DNA from: Aquila chrysaetos chrysaetos
Lineage: Eukaryota > Chordata > Aves > Accipitriformes > Accipitridae
Length of the DNA stretch: 64,000 bases
Assembly: GCF_900496995.4 (NCBI RefSeq)
Contig: NC_044004.1
Coordinates: 48,638,224 to 48,702,223 of the forward strand
Direction: 5' to 3'
A program made the position numbers and the translations under genes. The notes beneath the pieces are model-generated. The model was not told where the DNA came from. It made no database searches and saw only the letters and a list, made by a program, of their open reading frames with translations. Below, one piece after another: positions 26,671 to 38,700 of this stretch (its first letter is position 1; every line of letters begins with the position of its first letter).

Positions 26671-26797
26671 AAGGTCGGGTTGGACAGAGCTCTGAGCAAG
26701 CTGATCTAGTTGAGGATGTCCTTGCTCATTGCAGTGGGGTTGGACTAGATGACCTTTAAAGGTCCCTTCCAGCCCAAACTATTCTATGATTCTATGA
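26671..26797 (+). mobile_element. CR1 LINE 3' end with octamer tail
   Basis: The segment GGGTTGGACTAGATGACC, followed by TTTAAAGGTCCCTTCCAG, closes with ATTCTATG ATTCTATGA at 26781-26797. This is the diagnostic 3' terminus of avian CR1. It is strongly 5'-truncated, about 127 bases long. Confidence 0.9.
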
Positions 26798-29700
26798 CAT
26801 AGAAAAATATTTGAGGGGGGAAGAATGCCAAGCAAGGTCCACAAAATGATGAAGTAGCAATGAAGCGAGGAGAATCTAAAGAGACCTGATGAGAAAGGCA
26901 GTACAGTTTGAGGTACTGCTTGCTGAGCAGTCTTGGAACTCGGGCCAAAAAGAGCAAACATAAAATACAGTGAAAAAGTTGATCATAGTTCACTTTCAGG
27001 AGCTGTAATACATCTGAGTCTTATCTACACTGACTAAGATTGTTTGGGTAGGATATTCTTATTTATAGTCAAACATTGCTCATCCTAGCATTATGAATCC
27101 TAATAATCGAACAAGTTTTTAAAAAGTTATGAAACAGTTATCCATGTAATGCAATTTAAAATGTCCACTGTTACTTTATCCCTACTTTTCTCATCTTCTC
27201 TGCAACTCCCTGCCATCCAACAGTAATTAAATTGCTTTTGTTTTTTTTAAATTAACTGTTAAACTGCCAAGAGTATGAGTAAATTTCACTTAAAGTGGAA
27301 TTTTAAAAATGTTTCCCCAAAATCTTTCATAAACTTTCAAACAAGATACTGACACGAAGCTTCCTTGAGTTATGTTGGTTCTCCTCTTCGGGCTGCCAGT
27401 ACATTCTTCCTTGGTCAGATGCCTCTCCTATCTCTGCTGGCTTCTGTTTGACAAACAGTGCACTAGGACATGAGCACACAAAATAGGAATCTCTCTACTC
27501 TGGCTGGCAAAAAAAAAAAAAAAAAAAAAAAGGCTTTTAAATTACTGCTGGCTAGTTTGTGATAATGAGGCTGTTAAAACCCTGGGGGAGTGTCTGATCA
27601 GGTTGTCCTCTGCACTGAAGGCTATCACCGTCCAGAATTTTCTAACATCTTGGAAGTTCAACATGTATTCACTTCTGAAGCAGAAAAGCTGGAGAACTAG
27701 TATAGAGCAAAAAAGGTATGTGGAAGGCCTAGCACCAAAATAAGAACCCTCAAACTATCCAAAATTATTTTTTTCAGTTTTCTTCCTGTAATATAGTATT
27801 GTCCCTATCCCAGTGGATTGCTGAAAATTTAAGGAAGAATAGCTTAGAAAAAGTTGTGTCATACCTATACAGGACAGCAGCTTCTTTCCATTATGAAATA
27901 CTGGTATATCGTGCAATTGAAATGAATTTAACAAGCACAAATCCAGTATGAAATGGAAAAACTGGCTTTTCTGGCAAATAATTCTAGGGTAGAACAGCAA
28001 ATGTTTGGCAGACACTCTACTACAGCAGGATTCTTGTGCTAGCCTTTCACCAGCCCTAAAAGCAGCTATGCCTGCTTGCTTTTATCGGGGTTTGAAATAT
28101 GGGAGAGGAGAACAGGACGCCGAGCTTCCAAAAGACCATAATGTTAATCTGTTAGCTAGCTTTGTGCAGAAGCATTTGGGAGTGCACTAAATGCCTGCCC
28201 TAACTGGTAAAGTATGCACTATACATCCCTTACCCCTAGCATTAGAAGAGCCTAAATAAGCACTAGTAGAATTGTTTACAAAAATGACAACATCTGGTGC
28301 TGTTAAAGAATTCCTGTTCTACTTTAGGATGAAAATATTTCACATCTGGTTAGATTTTTTGAATACACGCATTTGTCCAGATGACCCCTGAAAGACTTCT
28401 CTGACAGACAGACATCCTGTCCTTCTGTGAATACTCACGTCCGCGTTTGCCCCTGAGCTCCCCAGTGGGAGCACCCAGCTCCAGCTCCTCTCAGCAACTG
28501 GAGACCTGTGGCTCACCAGCCCCACGAACTGGAGGCCGTGTCCCTCCTCCAGGTCAGACACACCAAAACCAGAGGAGTGAGCTCTGCTAACGCGCAGCTC
28601 TCGCCGGTTCCGCTGTGGAACAGGACCAGCTCGTGAGCTCTGCAGGGTCACCACAGCTAAATAGAGTTGAGCTCCACACACTTCACAGCTCGCTGGAGTC
28701 CTCCTATAGTGTTAGTCAGTCAGCAGTCACTGAAATATTAAGACAAGCTTCACATGGGGTTGTGAAAGAGAGGCAGGAAAACACAGCTGATAGCGATTAA
28801 TAGAGACAAGCTGTTACCAGTACGTAAAGCTGGTAGGTAGCTTTGAAATTTCTTGAGCTCAAAGCAAGAGGAGATATCGAGAGCTTAGGAAAATACCCTC
28901 TGCATGTGGGAGAAATCAAGTATTTTTGCAGTAAAATACCGCATCTGTTTAAAGTTAGGAAACCCTGATCCAATTTTTGTTGCAAGATTCGGCACCTTGT
29001 GGACTTTGATGCCTTTCTGGAAGATGCGCTTTCATCAGCTGTTATTTGGCTTGCTCTAGGGGCATGTAATGAAATTCAGTGATGTGTTTGGACTGCTGCA
29101 CAAACAGGGCAATATGAATGTTTCCTCTGGTCTTAATCTACCACTTCCATAGCTTAAATCCTTTACTAGGATGAATGGATAAAATAAGTACGATTTCATG
29201 GTAGCTGAAAACCATATGCTTTCTTTAAGGAAAAATATGTAGTGAAAGTTGCATCAAAATATATGCCTTAGTGTTAAAGAGAGTTCAGGTAGCTTTCTCT
29301 CATTAATGTTGCTTTAGATAGTGGAGGTGGGGTTTTGGGGGGTTGCCTTTTTTACATTTTTGTCTATTTAAAAAAAACCAAACCCAAACCAAAACCCTTA
29401 ATCAGTGTTCCTATGATCATAGTTTTCACCGTAAGACTTCATGTGTGAAAGCTGCTCACCACGCCTCCTTAGAAAGCTAGTGCTACAAACGAGCTGTCAT
29501 CCAGCTCCTGACATACCTCTATCCCCTGTATAAAACTAACATATTAAAAACCAAACATCTCCTTGGGTTCCATGAAGAATTTGAGTTTTAGCTGTAGTTG
29601 TCTACAAGAGAGAACTGAAATTGGGCACTTAGACCTTGTGGTGTGGTCTTCAAAATCTGTGTCATCCTGTAGGCATCTTGTTTTTGGGTTTTTTTTTTTT

Positions 29701-32700
29701 AGTTTTTTTTTTTTTAATTTTTTTTTTTTTTTGCATGCACTCAAGCCCTCCTTTGCTATTTAAATTTCTGAGGCATCTCCTCCTCAGCCAGAACCACTTA
29801 ATTCCTGAAAGATCATGACAGCTTCCTGCCCTCAGCCCAGACAGACCTTCCCAGCAGGTGTTACCCTGCCTAATCTTCCTGAGCCCGTTTAACTACGCTA
29901 ACGGTACGTATGTTGAAGTATGTACCTACAAACAGTACAGTGATCCTTGCCACTTAAAAAAAAAAAAAAAAAAAAAAAAAGAAAAAAAAGGCGGGGGGAG
30001 TAGGGGAGGGTCAAAGGTCTCTTCCCTGAATCCAACCTACTACTCTGTCTTTTCTAGGAGTGTGTTGCAAATAATAAGCTCTGCCTGTGAAAAGGTACTG
30101 GGACATGGGAAGAATTGTTCTTCCCCTCCCTTGCTGTTGAATCTGTAGAGCAGAGCAAGGGACATGTCAGGATTTGGGACAGAAAGGCCTGGCTGCTGCA
30201 GGGACCAGCCGAGGTACTCAGCACAGGTAGGGAAGGTCCCACGTACTGCTTTGGGAATGCCTGCCCACCTCAGGACAGCCCAGGATCCAGGAGTTACGTC
30301 CTCTCCTCAAACACAAGAGACAGAAATCAGTTTTGGTAGAAAGGAATACAGAGCTGAGATGGAAGCACACATCCAGGGAAAAACAGGAACCTCCAAGGCC
30401 TTTCTTTTTAAAATAATATTATTTTTTTTTGTCTTCATTAGAGTAACATCAGTATCACAGCCCAGAGGTAAGCTCGTAGATTGTAAAGGGGTAAGATTTA
30501 AGATGCCTCTTTCGTATTTCCCATTGATTTGATAAGCTTCCTTTGCTCAGAGAGCTATTTTATCACTTGAAATGTTTTTTCTCCTAAAAAAAAATGTGTA
30601 ACTCGGTGAACACCATTCTTGACATTCCAGTCTTTTGCTCTTTGTTTACACATAGAGACATTACCAGCTTTGACAAAGATCATTTGAGTCAGTATTTGGT
30701 TTTCATGCACTAGTGAATACTTCCCTCTGCAGGAAACTGTAAGTCAATAGCAGCCATAGCCTCTGGCAGTGTTAAAAAAAAAAAAAAAAAAAAAAAAAAG
30801 TTTGAAGCCTGAAGTGGTAACTCATATAGTTAAATTTACTGAAATGGGTACTTGTTTCTTGGCAAGCTGCCCCAATGGCATGGTCAGGTTTTACGTTAAG
30901 TTTTCCATCAAGATATTTCCATTGGCTTTCACACAGATTTCCTCCCCCCCCACCAGTGGATTTTGACAGCACATAAATAACCTGCCATTATCCATGCAGA
31001 ATATTCTAACACTGGTGCTTACAAATATCGCGTTCCTTGGGTTGTCAGAGGAGAGGTGGTCATCCTTCATGTCAGTCATATCTGCCAGCTTTCTAAAGGA
31101 ACTTGACTTCCTACCTAAACTGAACTGTAGCAAAGAGACCGGTCTCCATGAGCTACAATCTGTCTATCTTTGTAGATGCTTCTGGTTCCTGCACTGCTTA
31201 GTTTCTGATTGTGTCAATTATTTTGTGACAGTCATAAGCTCCTGTACCTCAATGCTTTCCCCTCCCCATCTAAAAATCACAGTATTATGCCTCCTTTCTG
31301 AAGGACCACAGGTTTTAAAATGCGGAGTATGGTCACTACTGTTTGAGCTACAAGCCAGTACTGCACTTGGTGGTTATTACCCTGGATTATTCATCTCTTT
31401 CAAGTCTAAAACTTTATCTGTTGTTTTTTAGTTAAAAGCATCACTGCATTCTCAAAATGTAAGACTGGAACAACCTTGGTTTTGCAGGCTTATTTTTGAA
31501 AGAATCCTTTTTTGCAAGCTGCTTCTGTCCTCCTTGAAATTTCACCCACCTTCAAGCAGTACGTAAGACTTTCTTTCAACTCCCATGAGCAGGTATTTGC
31601 GTTCTAGAGTCCTAAAAATTCCACCTGGGTTGACAGTGGTTGTGTTGTTTAATTATTCTGTGGCTGTTGTTTACATTTTTGGAGACAGAAAAGCTTCAAG
31701 AAAAGGACCAGCCTTACAGAAATTAAGCCCTTCTGCAGTCAGGCCAAAGCTATGTCACTTGGATGGAAGACCATTTAAACAAAAAATAAGCTATTATTGG
31801 GGTATACATAGATAATTCTTGTCAATGCTTCTCTATGGTAGTTTTGCAGTGCCTGTACCTTTGCAAAAGGCCTGTCCTCACCCCGGTCCCATATGCCTGG
31901 TGCCATTCCTGATACCTGGGTGCCATCCTGGTGCCTTGAGCACTGCTTTCATGAGCCAACGTGGGCTCTGCCTCCTGAGGAGGTTAAGGGTGTTATTTTA
32001 TTACTGACACAGCCTGTGATGTAGTGAGGAGGGCAAGCCTTTTTACTCTGACTCTCAAGCTGAATAGTTCAGCCACAGACAACCTGGAACAATTCCATGT
32101 TGTGGTGGCTCATGACAGCCTTGTTAGCGTGGTGAAAAACTCTGAGGGGTCAAGGAAGGAGCTCTGAATGACTGCTTTAAACCTTCCCTTTTCTTGGCTG
32201 TTTTGGAGCCTGTTAGGGCTCTTCCTGACCACAGGAAAGTTCTATTTAAGACTGCTGGATCGTTACCTGTTTTCCTTCCTCTGGTTGTCCATTAAGCTGA
32301 ACACTAAATAGCATGAGATGCTAAACTGGTCATTCTTTGTTATGCACAGCGACTGTGCTGAGAAATTCACTGAAAGAGAAGACTTCTAACAGCTGACTTC
32401 TGGGGGATTGCTTTTACCTCAAGAGTGTGTATTAACCTATTAACTCCCAGCTGACCTGCTCTTTAATACTATTTCCTACTTAAAAGAAATTCCCATTAAT
32501 TTAGTAACTCTTGTTTGTGTTATTACACAGGACGCTAGCTCTTGGTGACAAACAGCCTTAGCTCTCCCTATCCCACCTACTGGTTTTTTCCCCCATGAAA
32601 AAACAGGGGTTGGAAGATAGAGGCTGCTGCCCACAACATGCTTGCACCGTAACATTGGCTTTAACATCTGCCACCAACCACAAGGTAATAATAATATTAA

Positions 32701-34689
32701 AAAAAAAAAAAAAAAAGGCAAGCAAGCAGATGAAAAAGGTAACTGTAGGAATAAGGACCACCTTTTCTTATTTAGGGCAAGTTTTTAATGCAGTGGGTTT
32801 AGCGCAAAGGAACAAAACTTTGTTTCACTGACGTCAGTGACCTCCACTTTCAGAGGGACTTCTAGTTTCCACACCAATTCTAGAACAGGATGGTATATGG
32901 ATTCACTTTTATCAGTTATACAACAGTACTGTAAAAAAGTATGCAACACCATGTTCTCCCCTTGTCACATTTTAAGAAGAAATACACGGGTTTTTGTTTT
33001 AGTGGTGTTTTTTTTTTTCCAAAGGTTAATAAGCTCCAGTGAGACTTTTATAAATATGAAAAATATGCTTGCAATTTTGCACACTGAGTAGAGATTTTTT
33101 TTAATTATGTGTTCCAAATAAACTTCAAAAACCCTGAATTACAGCTACCGAGTGCTACTGCTGGTTCAGCTGCTTATTCCTTACACCTTCGTTCTTATCT
33201 GCAAAACAAAGCCCAAATTCTGTCTGAGGGTTGTATTTGGCTTACATCCACCCAGTACTCATTACACTCAAATGTTTGATCTTGGTTTTGTACAGTCACA
33301 CTTGTTGGGAATACTGAAAATAATTGCCAAGGTACATGCTCATGTTAATAATGATGGGAGTTGCTAGTTTATAGCTAAACTGCTTTTTGCACAAGACTGC
33401 TTCCAAGTGGGGACCACAGAAATCTGAACAAGAAGGATGTTACACGCCTGAAAAATACAATCTCATACCTTCCTACAGTCCTGGTCAGTACCTCCTTTTG
33501 TTTGCTGGGTAAGTCAGCTCTCCTACAGGTATTCATTTTAATGCTATGCAATCTTTGTGCAGCTTGTCACACAGTTCCCTTAAGTTGCTAACAATACCAA
33601 TTCTACCTAGGCTTGGTTGGCCTAGATTTCCATTAGAAGTATTACAGAATATTGTTTTATCAAATCTTTCTTGCACATGCAAAACGTTTACTGTATTCTC
33701 AAGGTGTCATTAAAGATGTCTATATAAAAAACTTGCAAATAAAAAAGTGAGTCTTAAGACACCTGAAAAATAAAGTAAAGCTCATTTCAGCAGTCTGTAG
33801 ACTAGAATTCTCAGGCTGCCAGGCACAAATACTTTTAAATTAGTTCCCCCATATCTTATCAGCATTATACTGTATCATTCTATCTCAAACACTGATTTTT
33901 GTCTTGGCCTTAGGGACCCACTTAGTTTAAACATGAAGTAAAGCAAGCCCCCTCTTTCCTCCCAACAGAGTTTCTTAAGAAATCATAACGGTTTAACAAC
34001 CTGCAAGTGTGACAGAAGCTACTAAGCAAGCTTCCTCTTTAAAAATTACTTCTTTTTCAAGGTTTCACTAGGCCACTTAAAAGCCCTTCCTCCTGTTCAG
34101 CAAAGCACCTGCACTAGAGCCTCTGGCCAAAGCTTGCTACTGAAGAAAGCAAAGTTAATCCTGCAAAGTAAGTTTGTGAAGGTACCATGTGTAAAATATA
34201 TATATATATATTTTTTTAGACACCAAATACTTGCAGCATAAATTTAATATGTTAATTCAAGTACAGAAGTCAAACACATGATTTCAACATTAAAAATTAC
34301 AACACTTAAAACAACTACTATGTAGCTAATATCAAATGCAAATAAAATTAAACTGCTATAACTGCACCTAAATGAACACCAAAAAAGACAATTTAATACA
34401 GTGATGAAACATGCTGAACCAAAATATGTAATGGACCACAATAGTTGACTGCTTTTAAGAAAAGTTATTCAACTTTAAATCTTTCCATCGCATTGTTTCC
34501 TGTCTACATAATATTCCTTTTTGGTGAATGTTTTTCAGACAAAACAGCTTACAACCAATACTCGCACAGGTGAGGCCCTTAGACTCTTTAACATATGCCA
34601 CTTGGCCCATTCCTTGACCAGGAACTGAAACTATACACCAAATTCAAAAAGGATGATCTACTATATTAGTTTCAGATTTTAAAAAAGAA
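26798..34689. other. Sequence downstream of RBM46, no gene recognised
   Basis: Contains several long A or T runs and a CpG-richer patch at 28430-28690. The 145-codon plus-strand open frame at 30994-31431 shows no family resemblance. The mammalian-type RBM46 terminal exon was looked for here and not found. Confidence 0.6.
34195..34217. repeat. Short AT microsatellite
   Basis: An alternating TA run followed by T7 in non-coding sequence downstream of RBM46. Confidence 0.8.
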
Positions 34690-35745
34690 AAAAAAAAAAA
34701 AGAGGCCTTTATTTTTTGTCATTCAATAAACAAAGCATTTTACTAAGAAATGCTAAACAGTCACAATAAAAATACAGATGGCTCACTCAAAATGAATTAC
34801 ATACACACGATATAAAAAATTGAAAACTATTTTCAGTTTAATGCTAAACAATGTTTTTTAAGAACATGGCCTGATTAGAAAGTGAGCAAGTTGCTGTTCA
34901 ACATGGCTACACAGGCAAGTAGAAGTGCTGGTTACAAGGGACAGGCTGGATAAGAGTAAGGCCTCTGTGAACATGGAAGCACACGTGTCCCAGCAGAGAG
35001 GTGCTAACAACAAGAAATGCAACTTAGCTGTACATAGAAGTACATGTAATTTGTATGTATCAAGATTTTTTTTTGACCATTTTTGTCTCAAAGAATTATT
35101 GAAGGTATTGAACCTCAGTGTTATGACTACAGCAATATATCTCATGTAGCCTGATGGTAGATTGACATAAAGCCCTTCAAAATACCACTCTTCCATTGAT
35201 GTAACGCTATATTAGAAAGCAAAGATTTTATTGGACACGTTCCTCCTACAAAATTTTGCATCAAGTTACAGAAACAAATCTCAGTGTGGTATTTAAGTTT
35301 CATATTATGTATGCTTATGTATGAAAAGGCAGGGGTGCCAGGGTGGTGTGTTTTTGCTTTTTTTTAATGTTTGTTTAAGATTTATTACTTACAACAGCAG
35401 CTGTAAAATTCTGCATGAAATTCAAAATACAAGAGTAGAAAGTGTAGCAAATTATTTCAACACTAAAAATAAGCTACTGTTGTATAAACTATTACAGGTA
35501 ATAAAAATCTTTTAAACAAATTATCTTTTCAAAACAAATTTAATCAAGCTAACCAAAACAATTTAACATTCAATTTCACTAATCTTTAAAGTGAAATGTT
35601 TAATACACACATGTGCTTTGAAGAATTATTCATCAATAAACATGTAATGTGAATTTCCAGTAATTATGTATCGGTGTGGTGTTCTTTTTTCTTTCGTGGC
35701 AAGATCCAAAGCAACAAATTCCAAACTTTTCTTCTTCGGGGCAAT
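34690..35745 (-). other. RBM46: Candidate RBM46 3'UTR and polyadenylation region
   Basis: AT-rich sequence follows the candidate stop codon. On the minus strand AATAAA occurs at 35381-35386, 35227-35232 and 34708-34713. The last is followed within about 10 bases by a long U-rich tract, which is the usual arrangement of a poly(A) signal with a downstream element, so it is the best candidate for the transcript end. Transcript end data would settle it. Confidence 0.4.
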
Positions 35746-35771
35746 TCAAGCCAAATAGGGTGTACAGTTGG
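35746..35771 (-). CDS. RBM46: RBM46 candidate terminal coding segment
   Basis: A very good acceptor on the minus strand (C/T-rich tract ending TTTTCCTGCAG) opens an exon at 35771. Entered in phase 1 from exon 4 or exon 3, it reads ANCTPYLA and stops at TGA (35748-35746). The AT-rich sequence beyond looks like 3'UTR. The terminal residues are not those I recall for the human 533-residue isoform. Confidence 0.5.
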
Positions 35772-38700
35772 CTGCAGGAAAAGAGGGGGAAGAAAGAGAC
35801 TTTTGATTTCAGCAAACATACTGCATTACCTATTCCCAGATGGACTTAACTATTAAGGAACTTAAGATAACGGTGTATTGAAAGCATTCACAGTCTTACG
35901 CCAATGCTGCATTCTTCCCTTTCCTCTGCACCCCTAATACTAACTCAAATCATTAAGATATTATTTAGTCAACAGTTCAGGCAACATCAGAAAGGACCTA
36001 GTAAAGAGAAATGAAAAATGAGAACTTATTAAACTCAGTTTTTCTCCTAAAAGCCTTATACTTTAAAAAAAAAAAACAAAACATTCTTTGGTACTTAACA
36101 TAAGCATTTTCTCAGCCTACATATATATATATTTTTTTCACCAGACTTTACAATAATGACCCTTTAGTGGAGGTGAAACAGACACAAAATACTAATGAAG
36201 ACAACTTTAAATGTGCATATTAGATCACTGTTGAGTTGTATTAATTTGTTACATGTATCATACATATAACAGCAGCAGTCTTTCATACTGCATATTTAAC
36301 ACTTTAGATCAGAATGTACTATTAACTAAGTACCAAGTTCTGCCAGACATACACTGCATAAACAAAACTCAACTTCATTGTAGTCATCAATGGACTAGAA
36401 AAGGGCACTAAATTCGGTCCTCTTTTGAAGTGACTGACTACTGAAGTCAGTCAAGTTATTTCATGGATAAACATAGTTCAACATTGTTGTATCTTTCTCA
36501 CTTATTTTTCTCAAAGTTCTCCTACACAGGCCCAGATTTACAAATTTATGTTCCCTGTTCGTAAGCAGCAGCAACAGAAAAATAACTGAATCTTCAGGAC
36601 AAATCCTGGGTAACTCAGATTAGAAGCTTCCAGCAGTAAAGTTAACACCAAGCATGGATTTAATGCTATTTTCAAACTGCCTTATAAGCTTTTAAAAACC
36701 AATCTCACAACACTCACAGAAGATAGTAATCCCCATTTTAAAAAATGAAAGAGGCCTCAGAAGTGACAGACATCCACACTTAAATTCATCCACAATAGTA
36801 TATTCAGAAAAAGAGAACATCTACCCTTGTAGCATAAAATGCAGAAAGTTAAAAATAACACTTTTTGCAAATCAGAGGAGACGTTAGTCTCTTTCTTTTA
36901 CATGAAACCAACTATCCAAAGAAATAGTTCCAAGTCACCAGTGCAGTAACAACTCCACTTCTGAACATAAATTTAAACCCAAGCTGGAAATGCAAATAAT
37001 TCAGAAATGACTGAAAAACTACTCAGAGTCATTTCAGGAATAAAAACCATAACCTTGCTTTGTGCTGCAGAATCCACATTAACACCAGACTGGATGATCC
37101 ATCAGCAGGTCTACAGCAGTACTGCTATGGTCTCCTTTGAAAAAAGCCAAAACTGTACAGAGTATTTCTACAAGCCTTCTCAGAGGTGTGTATGTGGAGA
37201 AATAACCCTGAGACCAACTTCCCTAACAAAACAGCCCAAACGGTGCAGCTAAGACAATGTCTCTGAGGGGACAAAAACCTGCACCAAACACAATCCCAGG
37301 AGGTTTACTCGCCTCTAGTATCCCACTGTGCTGCATTCAGGGACAGCAAAGTTATACATGCTTGCTCAGGGGCTGTGATAAAAACCATTATGTTTAAGTT
37401 ATCTGACAAATATTTAAGACTTCTAAATTCATACTGTTAAGGAACATCTTACAGTACATTCCGAGCCTTTCTAAAAATCACTGGGAAAAAACCAAACCCC
37501 CAATTACCACTTATCATCTGTATTTGCTAAACAAAGCCAGCAATTTCTCCATTTTTTTAAACATCCTTCTTACATTTTGTACCAGGCTGTTGCTTGTTCC
37601 AACAGCAATATAGTTAATTTTGATGATAAAGCAAACCAAGGTAGTGTTGAAGAAAATCCCTACAACAAAACAGTAAACCAAAAACATTTCACTTGAACTT
37701 TAATGTCCAAAATCTAGGACAGCAGTCTACCAATACCTTTGTTCTGAGACCCAGATGCTGAGTAGACTTTTGAACTAGTTTATATGAGTTTTATCCTTGA
37801 CTTGTAAATTGCTACTGCATGCAGTATTTAAGAAGCTTAAACAAGTGAATTCATAGTAGTAAGATACAATGCTTGCTCCACCTGTTTCAGTATTTTTACT
37901 ATATACATTCTATGTGGTGAACTGGAATTAAACATGGTTATTTATGTGCTATAGTTAGTTATTAAAATGCTTTTCCTTGATTCAGAGATTTATCAGTATA
38001 TTTTCCTTTTAAATACTTTCTGTAAATACTTTAAAATACTCTTTTCTACCTAAAAACTAATTTCTTAAATTGTGTCTCAGTGAGATGCCACAGAATAGCA
38101 TGCATGAGTGGAAAAAGAATAGCCTACTGTGGAATACATGTCTAAAACCCAGCAGATCCCCAAAACTGAGGAAACTTTACCGAAACTTCTTCCCCATCAC
38201 CCTTAAGTCAGACTCAGTAGGGAAAGAACTCCCCAGGACTCAGCCTTTGCTATAGAAGGTGTTATCCTAAGGCCTAGAAAGAGGTTCTGACATCTTCCGG
38301 TATTTCCTTAAACCAGTCGAATTCCACCAGCAGTAAGTGAAAACAAACAAACAAAAAACAAAAAACCCAATCATTCTCAGCAGAAAGTTCTGCTTTTCCA
38401 GGCTTCAGATGTTTACTCTTACTGAAGATAGGGAGGTGGAGGTTCTCCTGCAATTCAGAGCACATCTACGCAACTTCAAGTTCTCTTCTGCCTATACTTC
38501 AGAGTCATCTGGATAAGCCAGGTTGATTCCATAAGCTACAAAGCTACATTACTGATGCAAAGGACCTGAATGATAAATAACACCTCCTATTTTGGGATTG
38601 ACTCTGCACTAACACTGCTTCTGGACCAGAGGTGGAATATAGAGTCTGTGTTAATGAGCACAACTACACAGTCTCCAAATTGGAGCTGCCTCACATCTAG

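Noticed and set aside
30994..31431. 145-codon plus-strand open frame
   Set aside because: Low-complexity, hydrophobic, cysteine-rich translation with no recognisable domain, promoter or splice context.
1..33000. NPY2R, the usual neighbour on the other side
   Set aside because: No long seven-transmembrane receptor frame is present in this interval.
38480..38560. Short minus-strand frame near 38500 reading AYPDDSEV and stop, considered as the RBM46 tail exon
   Set aside because: The frame is short, its upstream AG does not match phase 1, and it does not resemble the known RBM46 tail.
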